DNA from: JAHFTY01 sp964584785
GTDB taxonomy: Bacteria; Acidobacteriota; Terriglobia; 20CM-2-55-15
Assembly (NCBI GenBank): GCA_964584785.1
Contig: CAZPBY010000006.1
Location: forward strand, 102,292 to 166,291
DNA length: 64,000 nucleotides
Direction of reading: 5' to 3'
Below the pieces are notes generated by a model. It made no database searches. It saw only the letters and a list, made by a program, of their open reading frames with translations, and was not told where the DNA came from. This document shows positions 53,395-62,942 of this stretch, one piece after another; position 1 is the first letter of the stretch, and each line of letters starts with the position of its first letter. The translations under genes were made by a program, and so were the position numbers.

Positions 53395-55932
53395 ATGTTC
53401 GACACACTGTTTAAAGATCTGAATTTCGCGGCTCGAATGCTGCGAAAGAAGCCGGGGTTTGCGATCGTGGCGGTTCTGGCGCTCGGGCTAGGAATCGGGG
53501 CGAACACGGCAATCTTCAGTATCATCGATGCTCTCTTCCTCAAACCGCTCCCCGTGCAGCAACCGGACCGGTTGGTGATGGTCGGCGGGCAAATCGACTC
53601 TCCAGGCATCAGCTACACGTTTTATAAACCCCAATTCGAAAAGTTTCGCGATTTGAGTACAGTGTTCTCCAATGTGGCTGCAGTAGGGGGCATCAATCGA
53701 TCAAACCTCACGATTAACGGCACGGGTGGAGGGCCGGACCCCGGTCAGGTTCAGGTGGGTTTGGTTTCGGGCAATTATTTTTCGTTGCTTGGCGTGAATA
53801 CGGCGATCGGCCGGATGTTTACGGCGGACGACGATCGGGTACCAGGTGACCATCCAGTGGCTGTGATCAGCTATGACTATTGGTTCCGGCGATTTGCGCT
53901 CGCATCCGACACGATCGGGCGGACGCTGACGCTGAACGGGACAACCTTTAAGGTGCTGGGTGTGACGCCGCGAGGTTTTACAGGTGAGTCGGTGGGGAAT
54001 CCCGTCGATCTGTGGGTTCCTTTAATGATGCAGCGGGAAGTGATGCCGGAGGTCCCGGACATGACGCGGTTTCCGATGTGGGTGATCGCGAGACTCAAGC
54101 CCGGCATGACCATGAACCAGGCTGAAGCGGCTTCTCAGGTGGTGTATCAGCAACTCCTGCACGACGCTGTCGGGCCCAAACCCACGCCGCAGCAGATCCA
54201 GCAAATGGCCAGGGCCCGTCTTGTTTTGCAATCCGCCGAGCGAGGGTACTCTCCACAGCGGGAAACCTTCAGCCAGCCGCTGACGATCCTGATGTCAGGA
54301 GTTGGACTTCTTCTGCTGATTGTCTGCGCAAACGTCGCGAATCTTTTGCTGGCTCGCGCGACAGTACGGCAAAGGGAAGTGTCGATGCGCCGCGCACTCG
54401 GGGCCAGCCGAATCCGAATCGTACGCCAATTGCTGACTGAGAGTCTCCTGCTGGCCGTGTTGGGCGGAGTGCTTGGCGTGCTTGTCGCGGTTTGGGTGAC
54501 GGGGTTCCTCGCGGCCCTGGCCGGCTCTCCGGTCGTGTTTCCATTCACGCAAGGTGCGGTGTTTTCGCTCGACCTTCACCTCAGCGGCCGGGTCCTTCTA
54601 TTCGTTGCCGCCCTTTCGCTACTAACCGTGATCTTGTTCGGACTTGCGCCGGCATTTCGAGGTTCGCAGGTGACGCTTTCGGTGGATTTGAACGAGCGCT
54701 CATTGGCCGGAACCGGGCGGCGGCGTCCCTTCAGTTTGGGCAGAATGCTTGTGGTTGCGCAAGTCGCGTTCTCGCTGCTCTTGTTGGCCACCGGCGGCCT
54801 TCTCCTACGGACGTTGTTCAATCTCGAAGAACAGGACCTCGGCTTCGACCGAGAACATTTGCTTCTCGTGTGGTCCATGCCGGGACAGACCGGCCGTGCG
54901 GGGCCTGCGTTGACAACGTTCTGGCACACCGTGCAGGAGAGGCTTTCATCGATTCCGGGAGTCGTTTCGGCAAGCGCTCTGAACGGGGGCGTGTTGAATG
55001 GCATTATTCAGACTGCCGGTCGTCCGACCGATCAGATGACTGTGGTTGGGCAGCCGCCAAAACCCACCGAGGTTCCCGGCGGTCGAAACTTCGTATCGCC
55101 CCGGTTTTTCGAGACGATGGGAATTCCACTGATTGCCGGGCGTGAAATCGCCGAGACGGATACGGCGGCCGCGCCTGTAGTGGTCATCAACGAGACCATG
55201 TCCCGCTTCTACTTTGGCAGTGCCAACCCGGTCGGCCAGGCCGTCCGGTTTCCCTGGCAACGTCCGGCTGATCCGCCGACGACTATCGTGGGTGTCGTGA
55301 AGGACTACATTAAGGGCACACCTCGTGGAGCATCGCAACCGCAGTTTTCGACGTTCTTTTCCTATCGCGACAGCGAAGCCGAGTCTCGCCTCTGGACGAT
55401 GTGCATCGTCGTGAAAACCAGCAGTAATCCGATCGCCGCTGCAGATTTTGTCCGGAAGGAACTCCGGAGTCTGGATCCGAACCTGCCCATTCTGAAGATC
55501 GACACGATCGAGCAACAACTCCGTGATGTTCTCGCGCAGGACCGCATGATGGCCACCCTGTCCGGTTGCTTCGGCCTGTTTGCCGTGCTCCTCGCCTGTC
55601 TGGGGCTTTATGGGGTGATCTCCTATTCGGTAGCCGGCCGCACGAGCGAGATCGGCGTTCGCCTGGCGATGGGCGCGAGTCCCGGGAATGTCAGTCGTCT
55701 GGTGCTCCGGGAGAGCATGTTGCCCGTGCTGTCGGGAATAGTGGTCGGGATACCTCTGGTATTGGCCACGACGCGCCTGATGGCGTCCCGCTTCTTCGGC
55801 ATCACCTCGACGGATCTGCCGACCATCGGCATTTCCATCATCGTTATCCTTTCCGTCGCCGGAATTGCCGCGCTCCTTCCCGCCCGGGCAGCATCCAAAG
55901 TCGATCCGATGCACGCTCTACGGTACGACTAA
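53395..55932 (+). CDS. ADOP/MacB-type ABC transporter permease without the N-terminal ADOP region
   Basis: An 845-aa permease with two MacB/FtsX units. The first begins right at the N-terminus (KKPGFAIVAVLALGLGIGAN TAIF), so the cytoplasmic region present in the copy at 11673 is absent. Transmembrane helices follow, with a second unit near FSLGRMLVVAQVAFSLLLLATGG. The tail reads PARAASKVDPMHALRYD. The ATG at 53395 has no clear ribosome binding site. No padR gene is adjacent. It is surrounded by fragments of related permeases, which suggests repeated duplication or loss here. Confidence 0.85.
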   Translation: MFDTLFKDLNFAARMLRKKPGFAIVAVLALGLGIGANTAIFSIIDALFLKPLPVQQPDRLVMVGGQIDSPGISYTFYKPQFEKFRDLSTVFSNVAAVGGINRSNLTINGTGGGPDPGQVQVGLVSGNYFSLLGVNTAIGRMFTADDDRVPGDHPVAVISYDYWFRRFALASDTIGRTLTLNGTTFKVLGVTPRGFTGESVGNPVDLWVPLMMQREVMPEVPDMTRFPMWVIARLKPGMTMNQAEAASQVVYQQLLHDAVGPKPTPQQIQQMARARLVLQSAERGYSPQRETFSQPLTILMSGVGLLLLIVCANVANLLLARATVRQREVSMRRALGASRIRIVRQLLTESLLLAVLGGVLGVLVAVWVTGFLAALAGSPVVFPFTQGAVFSLDLHLSGRVLLFVAALSLLTVILFGLAPAFRGSQVTLSVDLNERSLAGTGRRRPFSLGRMLVVAQVAFSLLLLATGGLLLRTLFNLEEQDLGFDREHLLLVWSMPGQTGRAGPALTTFWHTVQERLSSIPGVVSASALNGGVLNGIIQTAGRPTDQMTVVGQPPKPTEVPGGRNFVSPRFFETMGIPLIAGREIAETDTAAAPVVVINETMSRFYFGSANPVGQAVRFPWQRPADPPTTIVGVVKDYIKGTPRGASQPQFSTFFSYRDSEAESRLWTMCIVVKTSSNPIAAADFVRKELRSLDPNLPILKIDTIEQQLRDVLAQDRMMATLSGCFGLFAVLLACLGLYGVISYSVAGRTSEIGVRLAMGASPGNVSRLVLRESMLPVLSGIVVGIPLVLATTRLMASRFFGITSTDLPTIGISIIVILSVAGIAALLPARAASKVDPMHALRYD

Positions 55933-56019
55933 CGAGGGAAGTCAGGTTCCTATCAGGCCCGCAGGGCGAACCACATTCGCCGATTGTTGGACGGGCGCAA
56001 CAATCCGGACATCGCGCCG

Positions 56020-56084
56020 AGAACCGATCCAATGATTGCCCTGCGATGGGATTATCGTAACCGGATTGCCATTGACGAGCGCTG
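56020..56084 (+). pseudogene. Possible decayed ADOP tail
   Basis: The short frame APRTDPMIALRWD downstream of the ADOP gene resembles the family end (V-D-P-M-x-A-L-R). Only about 13 residues match, so this is tentative. The rest of 55933-56108 shows nothing else I can identify. Confidence 0.3.
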
Positions 56085-56108
56085 AATACAGGTAGATATC
56101 ATTGGCGC

Positions 56109-56510
56109 ATGAAACGCACGTGGACGATCATCGGCGTCAGAGACGTCGCTTGTAGCTTCGCATGGTACCAGTCGCTTTTCGGCCAGCCATTGAGGCGCCC
56201 GGACCATGACTACTTTAGCCAACTTTGCGACTCGGATGGCACGGTCTTGCTCTGCCTTCATCAGTGGGGTGCACATGAGCATCCACCATTGATGAGCCCC
56301 GACCACGGAAAGCCTGGCAACGGTCTGCTTTTGTTCTTCCGTGTGGACGATTTTAGCAAGGCTCTGAAGAGAGCTCGCGCACTAGTCACTCGTCTCGAAG
56401 AGGAGCCGCGCGTGAACCCGAACACAAGGACCATGGAGTTTGCCCTCCGGGACCCGGACGGGTATTACGTCATGATCAGCGCTCTCTCTGCAACGGAATC
56501 CGTCGAATAG
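56109..56510 (+). CDS. Glyoxalase/bleomycin-resistance (VOC) family protein
   Basis: A 133-aa VOC-fold protein: VRDVACSFAWYQSLFGQPL, then GLLLFFRVDDFSKAL and FALRDPDGYYVMISA. VOC proteins bind a metal or a hydrophobic ligand and act as dioxygenases, isomerases or resistance proteins. Possible metal ligands are His and Glu in the LHQWGAHEHPP and MEFALRDPDG parts. The exact activity cannot be read. It is separate from its neighbours by more than 100 bases on both sides. Confidence 0.87.
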   Translation: MKRTWTIIGVRDVACSFAWYQSLFGQPLRRPDHDYFSQLCDSDGTVLLCLHQWGAHEHPPLMSPDHGKPGNGLLLFFRVDDFSKALKRARALVTRLEEEPRVNPNTRTMEFALRDPDGYYVMISALSATESVE

Positions 56511-56621
56511 AGCGGTATGCGGCTGCGGCCTAACAAACGGCTCTAGACAAGAGTGCCCAATAACTACCAGGCGACCTTTGACAATCAAACCGATCGCCGG
56601 TCCAGCGATGGCGACTTTGAC

Positions 56622-56646
56622 TATTGTATATAGACTATATACAATA
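56622..56646. promoter_or_regulatory. 25-bp perfect palindrome, GntR operator
   Basis: TATTGTATATAG and CTATATACAATA surround a single A. It is six bases upstream of the gntR start and contains a TATATA box, so a bound repressor would block transcription. YtrA-type GntR proteins bind dyads of this sort. Binding by this protein is inferred. Confidence 0.75.
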
Positions 56647-56651
56647 CGGAC

Positions 56652-57044
56652 ATGCCGACGATCACCATCAACCTTGATTCTCCGGCGCCGGTTTATCGAC
56701 AGGTTGTCGATGCCATTCGGCATCAGCTTGTGAGCGGAGCGCTCAAACCGGGCGATTCGATGCCCACGGTGCGGGAACTGGCTACCGATCTGGGCATTCA
56801 TTTCAATACTGTCGCGCAGGCTTATCGCTTGCTTGCGGATGAAGGATGGCTCGACTTGAAGCGACATCGTGGCGCCGTAGTCCTCGACCGGGAGACGCCG
56901 GCAGCACCGGACCGGGAACGGCGCAAACAATCGTGGCAGAGGCTCGTCGAGTTGATCGCGCAGCTTCAATCGGAGGGAATTCCCACGCATCAGATTGCCG
57001 GCCGGCTTCGCAAGTTGGCGGATACGCTCGCAGAGGAGAAGTAG
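56652..57044 (+). CDS. YtrA-subfamily GntR transcriptional repressor
   Basis: A 130-aa GntR protein: an N-terminal winged helix (PVYRQVVDAIRHQLVSGALKP, MPTVRELATDLGIHFNTVAQAYRLL) and a short C-terminal helical dimer part, as in the YtrA group, which lacks a large ligand-binding domain. It probably controls itself and the membrane protein gene directly after it (one base between stop and next ATG) through the palindrome just upstream. Confidence 0.92.
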   Translation: MPTITINLDSPAPVYRQVVDAIRHQLVSGALKPGDSMPTVRELATDLGIHFNTVAQAYRLLADEGWLDLKRHRGAVVLDRETPAAPDRERRKQSWQRLVELIAQLQSEGIPTHQIAGRLRKLADTLAEEK

Positions 57045-57045
57045 G

Positions 57046-58068
57046 ATGCCCATATCCATGATGCTGTTGCTGAGCGTCGTTCTGGTTGCCGGCGCTGCCA
57101 TTCAGTGCTTCGCCACCCTGAGCTTTCGGCGGGGAATTTTCTTTGGTGTGACGGTTGACCCGGAGTTCTCCAAGAGCGAGAATGCGAAACAGATCGTCTG
57201 GCGGTACAGACGGCCAATTCTCGCGGCGGCCACTGTCTGCATTGCGGCGTTGTGGACCGTCGTGCCGCGTTTGACCGGAGTGGCGGCACCACTTTCGGCT
57301 TCCGGAATCATCTTTTTAGAGGTCACAACGGGAATGGTGTCCATGGCGATGACGAGCAGGCACGTGCGTCCTTACGCGAAACCGCATTCTGCCGTTCGTA
57401 CCGTGTCTCTCGCAGCCGGAAAGCGGACACTGCCGGGCGGCTACGCTTTGTTTGCAGGTCCGATGATTGCAGTGGGTGTGGGTCTTTTTGTTCTGCTGGC
57501 GAAGCGAGGCTCGATGCCGGCGGAAACCTATCGGGGCGGGTTGGCGCTGCTTCTCGTGGCCTTCATCTGCGATTTGTTTTACCTGTGGGTTGCCTGGATG
57601 ATGACTTTTCGCATGCGCCAGGTCAGCTCCGGCACAAAGGCAGGCAGGGCGATCGCGGATCGGCGGATGGGCTATTTCGTGCGTCTGGTTTCCGCTTATG
57701 TGTTGACTGCTTTGTGGGTCTATCTGGCTCTTCTGATTTCCGGGATCGCACCGGCAATCAAAGGGATGGGACTGATGATGATTCTGTCTTTGATGTGGAT
57801 TGGCGTTGTCGCGATCATTGCGATTTACGTGGTCAGGCATCGGAGCGGCGGCACTTCAGCGGAAGAGACCCTCGGCGACACAACTCCGGATGCGAATTGG
57901 AAGTGGGGCATCATCTACTACAACCCGGCCGATCCGGCGCTTGTCGTGGAATCGCGTGCAGGCCGGTTCGGCTGCGATCTGAACTTCGGCAACCAACGCT
58001 CGCAGCTCGTCTGTGGCGCCATTCTGACGACACCTCTCCTGATCCGATTGCTCTGGTTCTGGTTTTAA
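57046..58068 (+). CDS. Membrane protein with C-terminal DUF5808, partner of YtrA-type regulator
   Basis: A 340-aa protein with about eight hydrophobic helices (MLLLSVVLVAGAAIQCFATL, ILAAATVCIAALWTVV, GYALFAGPMIAVGVGLFVLL and MMILSLMWIGVVAIIAIYVV among them). It ends in a soluble WKWGIIYYNPADP...LNFG domain (DUF5808). Genes of this type follow YtrA regulators in many Gram-positive and acidobacterial genomes; they are thought to be envelope stress or transport functions. It is co-transcribed with the GntR gene. Confidence 0.85.
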   Translation: MPISMMLLLSVVLVAGAAIQCFATLSFRRGIFFGVTVDPEFSKSENAKQIVWRYRRPILAAATVCIAALWTVVPRLTGVAAPLSASGIIFLEVTTGMVSMAMTSRHVRPYAKPHSAVRTVSLAAGKRTLPGGYALFAGPMIAVGVGLFVLLAKRGSMPAETYRGGLALLLVAFICDLFYLWVAWMMTFRMRQVSSGTKAGRAIADRRMGYFVRLVSAYVLTALWVYLALLISGIAPAIKGMGLMMILSLMWIGVVAIIAIYVVRHRSGGTSAEETLGDTTPDANWKWGIIYYNPADPALVVESRAGRFGCDLNFGNQRSQLVCGAILTTPLLIRLLWFWF

Positions 58069-58137
58069 GCGCGCGCCGTGAAGGGATGTCTGGTAGGGTT
58101 CGAAGTGGGAACTATAAGTTAAGCCGGGAGGCTATCC

Positions 58138-59142
58138 ATGATATTCGTGCGGATCTCAAAGAATGTTCTTATGTCGATTGTCATCGCACTCGTATTTGCA
58201 GGCTCGATGTTTGGTCAGGCCGCCGCAGGCCCGACTTTTGAAGTCGCCACCGTCAAGCCGACTGCTCTCGATCTGGCGAAGCTGGCGGCGCAAATGCAGT
58301 CCGGCCAGATGCCCGCGATTGGGGCGCACGTGGACAGGGCCAGGGCTCAATATACGTTCATGGCGCTCAAGGAACTGATTGCGACAGCTTACAGCGTGAA
58401 GGCGTTCCAGATCACCGGTCCGGCCTGGATCAATGATGTTTCGGAGCGATTCGATATCGTCGGCAAAATGCCCGACGGCTCAACCGTCGATCAGGCGCCG
58501 CAAATGCTGCAGGCATTGTTGGCGGAGCATTTCAAACTCGCCGTTCATCGTGAGACCAAGGAGAGTTCGGTGATGGCGCTCGTCGTCGGCAGGGGCGGTC
58601 CTAAACTTCAGGAATCCGAGCCCGACCCCTCCCAATTTTTCGATGAGAACACGCCGCTGAAACCCGGCGAACGGCAAATGGATACGCCGGAAGGACCGGT
58701 TCGCATGACGATGGACCCGAAGGGGGGCGCCAGCCTGAACATGGGGAAACGGGGCACGCTCACACAGAGAGTCGGGCCCGGCGGAACACTGCACCTGGAA
58801 GGAACAGGATCCACAATGTCGGCCTTTGCCGATATGTTGACCCAAATGATGCAGGTCACGGGCGGAGCCGGCAGCCGAATCGTCGACATGACCGGCCTCA
58901 CCGGACATTACACGGTGTCTGTCGATTTCTCGCTGGCGGACTTGATTAAGATGGCCCAGGCGGTCGGCGTCACCGTGCCCAGTCGCGGTGGAGAGTCGAG
59001 CGCGGTCCCGGTCGCACCAGATCCTGGAGCTTCGTCATCAATTGATGATGCCGTCCGGGCGCTCGGACTCCGGCTCGAATCGCGGAAGGCTCCCACCGAG
59101 CAACTGATCATCGACCACGTGGAGAAACTGCCGAAACAGTAA
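58138..59142 (+). CDS. Secreted TIGR03435-family protein
   Basis: A 334-aa protein with a signal peptide (NVLMSIVIALVFAGSMFG) and the TIGR03435 pattern: FEVATVKPT near the N-terminus, YTFMALKELIATAYSVKAFQI, FKLAVHRETKE, GPGGTLHLEG and the C-terminal QLIIDHVEKLPK. TIGR03435 proteins are common in soil Acidobacteriota and have no known reaction. The same domain ends the M56 fusion at 4158 and forms the protein at 62943. GGGAGG leads into the ATG. Confidence 0.88.
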   Translation: MIFVRISKNVLMSIVIALVFAGSMFGQAAAGPTFEVATVKPTALDLAKLAAQMQSGQMPAIGAHVDRARAQYTFMALKELIATAYSVKAFQITGPAWINDVSERFDIVGKMPDGSTVDQAPQMLQALLAEHFKLAVHRETKESSVMALVVGRGGPKLQESEPDPSQFFDENTPLKPGERQMDTPEGPVRMTMDPKGGASLNMGKRGTLTQRVGPGGTLHLEGTGSTMSAFADMLTQMMQVTGGAGSRIVDMTGLTGHYTVSVDFSLADLIKMAQAVGVTVPSRGGESSAVPVAPDPGASSSIDDAVRALGLRLESRKAPTEQLIIDHVEKLPKQ

Positions 59143-59152
59143 GAGTGCAGGT

Positions 59153-60472
59153 TCAGCGCGGTTGTTTTCTCTGTCCTTGACCGTTGGATTCCTGCCGCCT
59201 GGACGGCTCGCCGCGAGAATGATCCTCGTTATGACGCGGCTGTGAGGCCGAAGAGTCCGGAGGCCTGTGTTGGAAGTTTTGAACCGCTCCGGAATCCCGC
59301 GAAGTGCGGAAAGAACCACTCGCTCTCTCGCTTGGTCTCTCACTCGGTCTCTCACTCGGCCTTTCGCCCACGACACGATCCGGCTGGCGAACTACAGGCT
59401 GCTCCGGACGAACTCTGGGTTCCCATCCTCGCGCGGTGGGCGTTACAGGCGTTGCCGGCGCTGCAGGGCGCGGACTCATCACGGTGGGAGCCCGTTGAGA
59501 ATTGAACTGCCGGTTCACCGGATTCACCGGACTCGAACTCATCGGCCTCATCGGACTCGGATTGGCCGGACGGGCAACGCTCGGAACTCGAGCGGCTTCG
59601 TAGGATCTCGTCACGGCCGGCGGCCGGGGCCGTCTGTCTACTTCCGCGTTTCGAGGGACGCGAACAATCCGATCGTATCCATATCTGTTAATAAAGGTGC
59701 GGTTCACGACCACCGTCCGCGAATACCAGTTTGGCCGCCATCCCCAGTCGTTCCAGCCGCTCCAGCCGTAGAACCATGAACCCACCGATACGCACGGAAC
59801 AAAGGAAATCCGGCCTGCGGAAATGAGCACGGGAGAGTAAGTGTATCGAAGAACCGGATAAGGATAGAACGCGGGCCGGCCCCAGATCACGACGGGATCG
59901 TAGACGGGCACGTAAATAATTTCCGGGTTTGCGGGCTGAATCTCCACGATCGTCGCGGGCCCTTGCGGCTGGGCGGTGACGATGGCTTGAGCACTTGACG
60001 TGAGACTGCCCGCCGCCATGGCACTGGCGCGCATGCGCTGCACGGCATCCAAGACGCCGGCTTGCTGTGCCACGAACGAGTTCCCCAGATCGGTGGTCCA
60101 GCGAATGTTTTCGCTCAAGCGGCGCAGGACGTCGGGAAAAACGACGAGTGCCTGAATGCTGGGATCCCAATCCTGTTGGCTCGCCGCACTCTGAAGCGCT
60201 GAGCCTGTCAGATTCGCGTTCTGTTGCAACCACTGCGCGGCCTCGACAATCTCCAGAGGATAAGTCGCTGCGATCAGAATCTGGCTGAGTAACGGATCCG
60301 GATAAAGCGCGATCGGCGCCACCAGGCTGTCCAACTCGGCGGGAGAGAGCACCGGCACAGGGCGGGTCGCTTGCGTCGCCGCCTCGATCGGCGACTGCGC
60401 GTGAAGCGCCGCAGGCGCGTAGGCAAGCAAAAGAGCCGATAAGATGACCGCTCGAATCCGGCGTGTGTCCAT
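59153..60472 (-). CDS. DUF3300 family exported protein
   Basis: A 439-aa protein with a signal peptide (VILSALLLAYAPAALHAQ), the DUF3300 domain (LSPAELDSLVAPIALYPDPLL and ATYPLEIVEAAQWLQ), a W/G/Y-rich stretch (GSWFYGWSGWNDWGW) and a Pro/Arg/Ser-rich tail with tandem GERPSERPSERPSERAS repeats. The function of DUF3300 is unknown; it is found in envelope proteins. The ATG at 60472 has GGAGAG upstream. It runs opposite to the TIGR03435 gene. Confidence 0.83.
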   Translation of the reverse strand: MDTRRIRAVILSALLLAYAPAALHAQSPIEAATQATRPVPVLSPAELDSLVAPIALYPDPLLSQILIAATYPLEIVEAAQWLQQNANLTGSALQSAASQQDWDPSIQALVVFPDVLRRLSENIRWTTDLGNSFVAQQAGVLDAVQRMRASAMAAGSLTSSAQAIVTAQPQGPATIVEIQPANPEIIYVPVYDPVVIWGRPAFYPYPVLRYTYSPVLISAGRISFVPCVSVGSWFYGWSGWNDWGWRPNWYSRTVVVNRTFINRYGYDRIVRVPRNAEVDRRPRPPAVTRSYEAARVPSVARPANPSPMRPMSSSPVNPVNRQFNSQRAPTVMSPRPAAPATPVTPTARGWEPRVRPEQPVVRQPDRVVGERPSERPSERPSERASGSFRTSRDSGAVQNFQHRPPDSSASQPRHNEDHSRGEPSRRQESNGQGQRKQPR

Positions 60473-60582
60473 AAACTCTCCAATCCAGTCCACTGGTCGA
60501 TTTGCGCTTTTGGACGTCGATTGCGCGGAAATGTTAAGGCTATTTAACATTTGATTGACCAGATTCCGCAAGCGAAGGCGCA

Positions 60583-60668
60583 TTAGTCGTGTCGCAGGGC
60601 CACCATGGGATCGACACGCGATGCTCGACGCCGCGCTGCAGCAGCGACAGCAGCGATGCGGGCCAGTC
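60583..60668 (-). pseudogene. Decayed ADOP permease tail (minus strand)
   Basis: On the minus strand the frame ARRRASRVDPMVALRHD followed by a stop is the C-terminus of an ADOP permease. It continues for about ten residues upstream (RLARIAAVAAA) before the match ends. No other part of the gene remains. It lies upstream of the metallo-beta-lactamase-fold gene. Confidence 0.7.
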
Positions 60669-60711
60669 GGCATTCGGAGTGTTATCCTTTAGCCACGAAC
60701 GGGAGGCTCCG

Positions 60712-62055
60712 ATGCAGGATTGGGTTTACCGGACGTCCGCGCTGGCGGCAACGATGCTGTTCGCCTGGTGCATCTCTGCGGCTGCCCAGGATTACACCGC
60801 ACGCGAGAAATTACGGGCGCAGTCGAACGAGTTCCGCAAGGAAGTGATCCGGGTCACGGACGGTGTGTACGTCGCCGTGGGTTACTCGGCCAGCAATGTG
60901 ATCCTGATCCAGGGCGACAGCGGGTCCATCATCGTCGATACCTCCACCGACCCCGTGGCCGCTCTCGCCATCAGGACCGCGTTTGGTGATCTCCTCCGCG
61001 CGCCGGTGCGTGCCATCATCTACACCCACTCCCACCCGGACCATACCGGCGGTGCGCGTGTTTTTGCCGGAAACGATAATCCGGACATCTATAGCCATCA
61101 GCCGTTCGGGGCCGTGCCGGACATCGGCCGCGCCGGTCGCGATGGCGGTGACCAGTTCGGCATGGCGCTGCCGGAGTCGATGTACATCAACGCGGGCGTT
61201 CAAATGGAGTATGGACGGGTCACGCCTCCGACTCGGGAAGGGTACCTGCCTCCCACGCGCACGTTCAGCGGGGATCAACAGCCGCTGACGATTGCCGGCG
61301 TGCGGCTGCAGCTTCTCTACACACCCGGTGAGACGGCGGATGCCATCTCGGTATGGCTGCCTGAGAAGCGCGTCCTGATGCCCGGAGACGACTTCCTGCG
61401 CGCATTTCCGAACATCAGCCCTGTCCGGGGCGCGCGCCTGCGTTCCCCCGAGGATTGGATCGCCAGTCTGGAGAAGATGATCGAGCTCGGACCGGAGCAC
61501 GTTGTGCCGAGCCACACGCGCCCCGTACTCGGTGGCGCCGGCGCACGCGCCGCTCTCACCGCGTACCGCGATGGCATCAAGTCGATTCTCGATCAAACGA
61601 TCCAGGGGATGAAGCAGGGCGAGCGCCCCGACGAACTGGTGCAGCACGTAAAGCTTCCGGCCCCTCTGGCGGAAAACCCTTACCTCCAGGAGTTCTACGG
61701 CGGTGTGGAGTGGACCGTGCGCGGCATCTACGCGGACCGCGAGGGCTGGTTCGACGGAAACGCGACCAACCTGTTTCCCCTTCCGGAGAAGGATCGTGCC
61801 GCAAAGCTGGTCGGCCTGATGGGTGGTCCCGATCCGGTGTTGGCCCGCGGGCGCGAGGCGCTGGCTGCAGGCGAGTTCAGATGGGCGGCCGAACTCGCCG
61901 ACTACGTGTTGGCGAATGATCCCGCAAACGCCGGCGCGAAGAGGATCAAGGCCCAGGCACTCATCGAGCTCGGCGAGCGGCAGAACAACGCCATCGCCCG
62001 AAACTACTACCTGTCATCGGCCATGTACCTGTTGCGGGATCTTCCACCGCAGTGA
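60712..62055 (+). CDS. Exported metallo-beta-lactamase-fold hydrolase (alkylsulfatase-like)
   Basis: A 447-aa protein with a signal peptide (LAATMLFAWCISAAAQ) and the MBL zinc motif H106-S-H108-P-D110-H111. The C-terminal dimerisation segment (GGVEWTVRGIYADREGWFDGN) is typical of SdsA1/BDS1-type alkylsulfatases. A second metal site uses PSHTRP and GDDF. The substrate is probably a sulfate ester, but MBL-fold specificity is often misleading. The ATG at 60712 is preceded by GGGAGG. Confidence 0.85.
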   Translation: MQDWVYRTSALAATMLFAWCISAAAQDYTAREKLRAQSNEFRKEVIRVTDGVYVAVGYSASNVILIQGDSGSIIVDTSTDPVAALAIRTAFGDLLRAPVRAIIYTHSHPDHTGGARVFAGNDNPDIYSHQPFGAVPDIGRAGRDGGDQFGMALPESMYINAGVQMEYGRVTPPTREGYLPPTRTFSGDQQPLTIAGVRLQLLYTPGETADAISVWLPEKRVLMPGDDFLRAFPNISPVRGARLRSPEDWIASLEKMIELGPEHVVPSHTRPVLGGAGARAALTAYRDGIKSILDQTIQGMKQGERPDELVQHVKLPAPLAENPYLQEFYGGVEWTVRGIYADREGWFDGNATNLFPLPEKDRAAKLVGLMGGPDPVLARGREALAAGEFRWAAELADYVLANDPANAGAKRIKAQALIELGERQNNAIARNYYLSSAMYLLRDLPPQ

Positions 62056-62064
62056 GGCACTATT

Positions 62065-62670
62065 ATGGTTGTTCACTCCGACTCTCAGTTAGGCTTCTTT
62101 ATCGGCTTTGCTGTCGTGGCAGGCGCGTTCGCCGCGCTGATTCCCGCCGTGGGATTCCTTCTATCCGGAAACTCTCGAACGGCGGCGAAAATTACGCTGG
62201 GCGCGGTCGGAACGGTACTGGCCTACGTCGTGACCGTTATCGCGGTCTCCCTCCTCAGTCCTCAGACGATAGTCAACATCGGCGACAGTTACTGCGCAGA
62301 TATCTGGTGTATCGGCATTGATCGGGTAAGCCCGGAACACCGAGGTGCCGAGACCGTGTACAGGGTTGATGTACACATCTTCAGCGACGCTAATCGTGTA
62401 AAGACAAGCGCGCAAGGTTACTCCTTATACGTTTTCGACGAGAAAGGCCGCCGGTTTCCTTTGATTAAAGATCCGTCTGCGGTGCCTTTCGATTCGGTGC
62501 TCGACCCGCGGCAGTCCATGAACACCACGCTCACGTTCCGAGCGGCGGCGGATTCGCAACACCTGTTCCTGTGGGGCGAAAGCAGTACGCCGCCACCGTT
62601 CTGGTTGAAGCTGTATCTGGGAAGCGATACTGGCTTGTTTCATCGGCCGACGCTTCTCCGCGTGTTGTAA
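62065..62670 (+). CDS. Membrane protein of unknown function
   Basis: A 201-aa protein with two hydrophobic helices near the N-terminus (LGFFIGFAVVAGAFAALIPAV and VGTVLAYVVTVIAVSLL). An exported C-terminal beta-rich domain of about 130 residues follows (VYRVDVHIFSDANRV, YSLYVFDEKGRRFPL, TTLTFRAAADSQHLFLW). Two cysteines (YCADIWC) may form a disulfide. No family is recognised. It follows the alkylsulfatase-like gene by nine bases, so it may be co-transcribed. Confidence 0.72.
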   Translation: MVVHSDSQLGFFIGFAVVAGAFAALIPAVGFLLSGNSRTAAKITLGAVGTVLAYVVTVIAVSLLSPQTIVNIGDSYCADIWCIGIDRVSPEHRGAETVYRVDVHIFSDANRVKTSAQGYSLYVFDEKGRRFPLIKDPSAVPFDSVLDPRQSMNTTLTFRAAADSQHLFLWGESSTPPPFWLKLYLGSDTGLFHRPTLLRVL

Positions 62671-62942
62671 AGCAAAGGCCTGATGAGTCGTGGAGCATGG
62701 TGTGGCGGTATCACCTTCGTGACTCGGGCCAACGGCTTCGAGCCGTTGAGCAGACTCGGGGCCGGGGCGGCGATTTTGACAACACCTGGCTCTTCCAGCA
62801 CGCCAGGGGCGTGTCAGGCATTTAGCGCAAAGTTTTCCACTGACGATTATATCGCCGCACGATACAATACAATCCGCACAACAGAAACTCGACGCCATGA
62901 CTCTCAAACGCGGCAGAGATCGAACAAATGGAGAGCCTTTCC
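62671..62942. other. Intergenic region, nothing identified
   Basis: About 270 bases between the membrane protein gene and the second TIGR03435 gene. No convincing frame or repeat was seen. ATTATATCG at about 62844-62853 could be a -10 region for the next gene. Confidence 0.3.
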
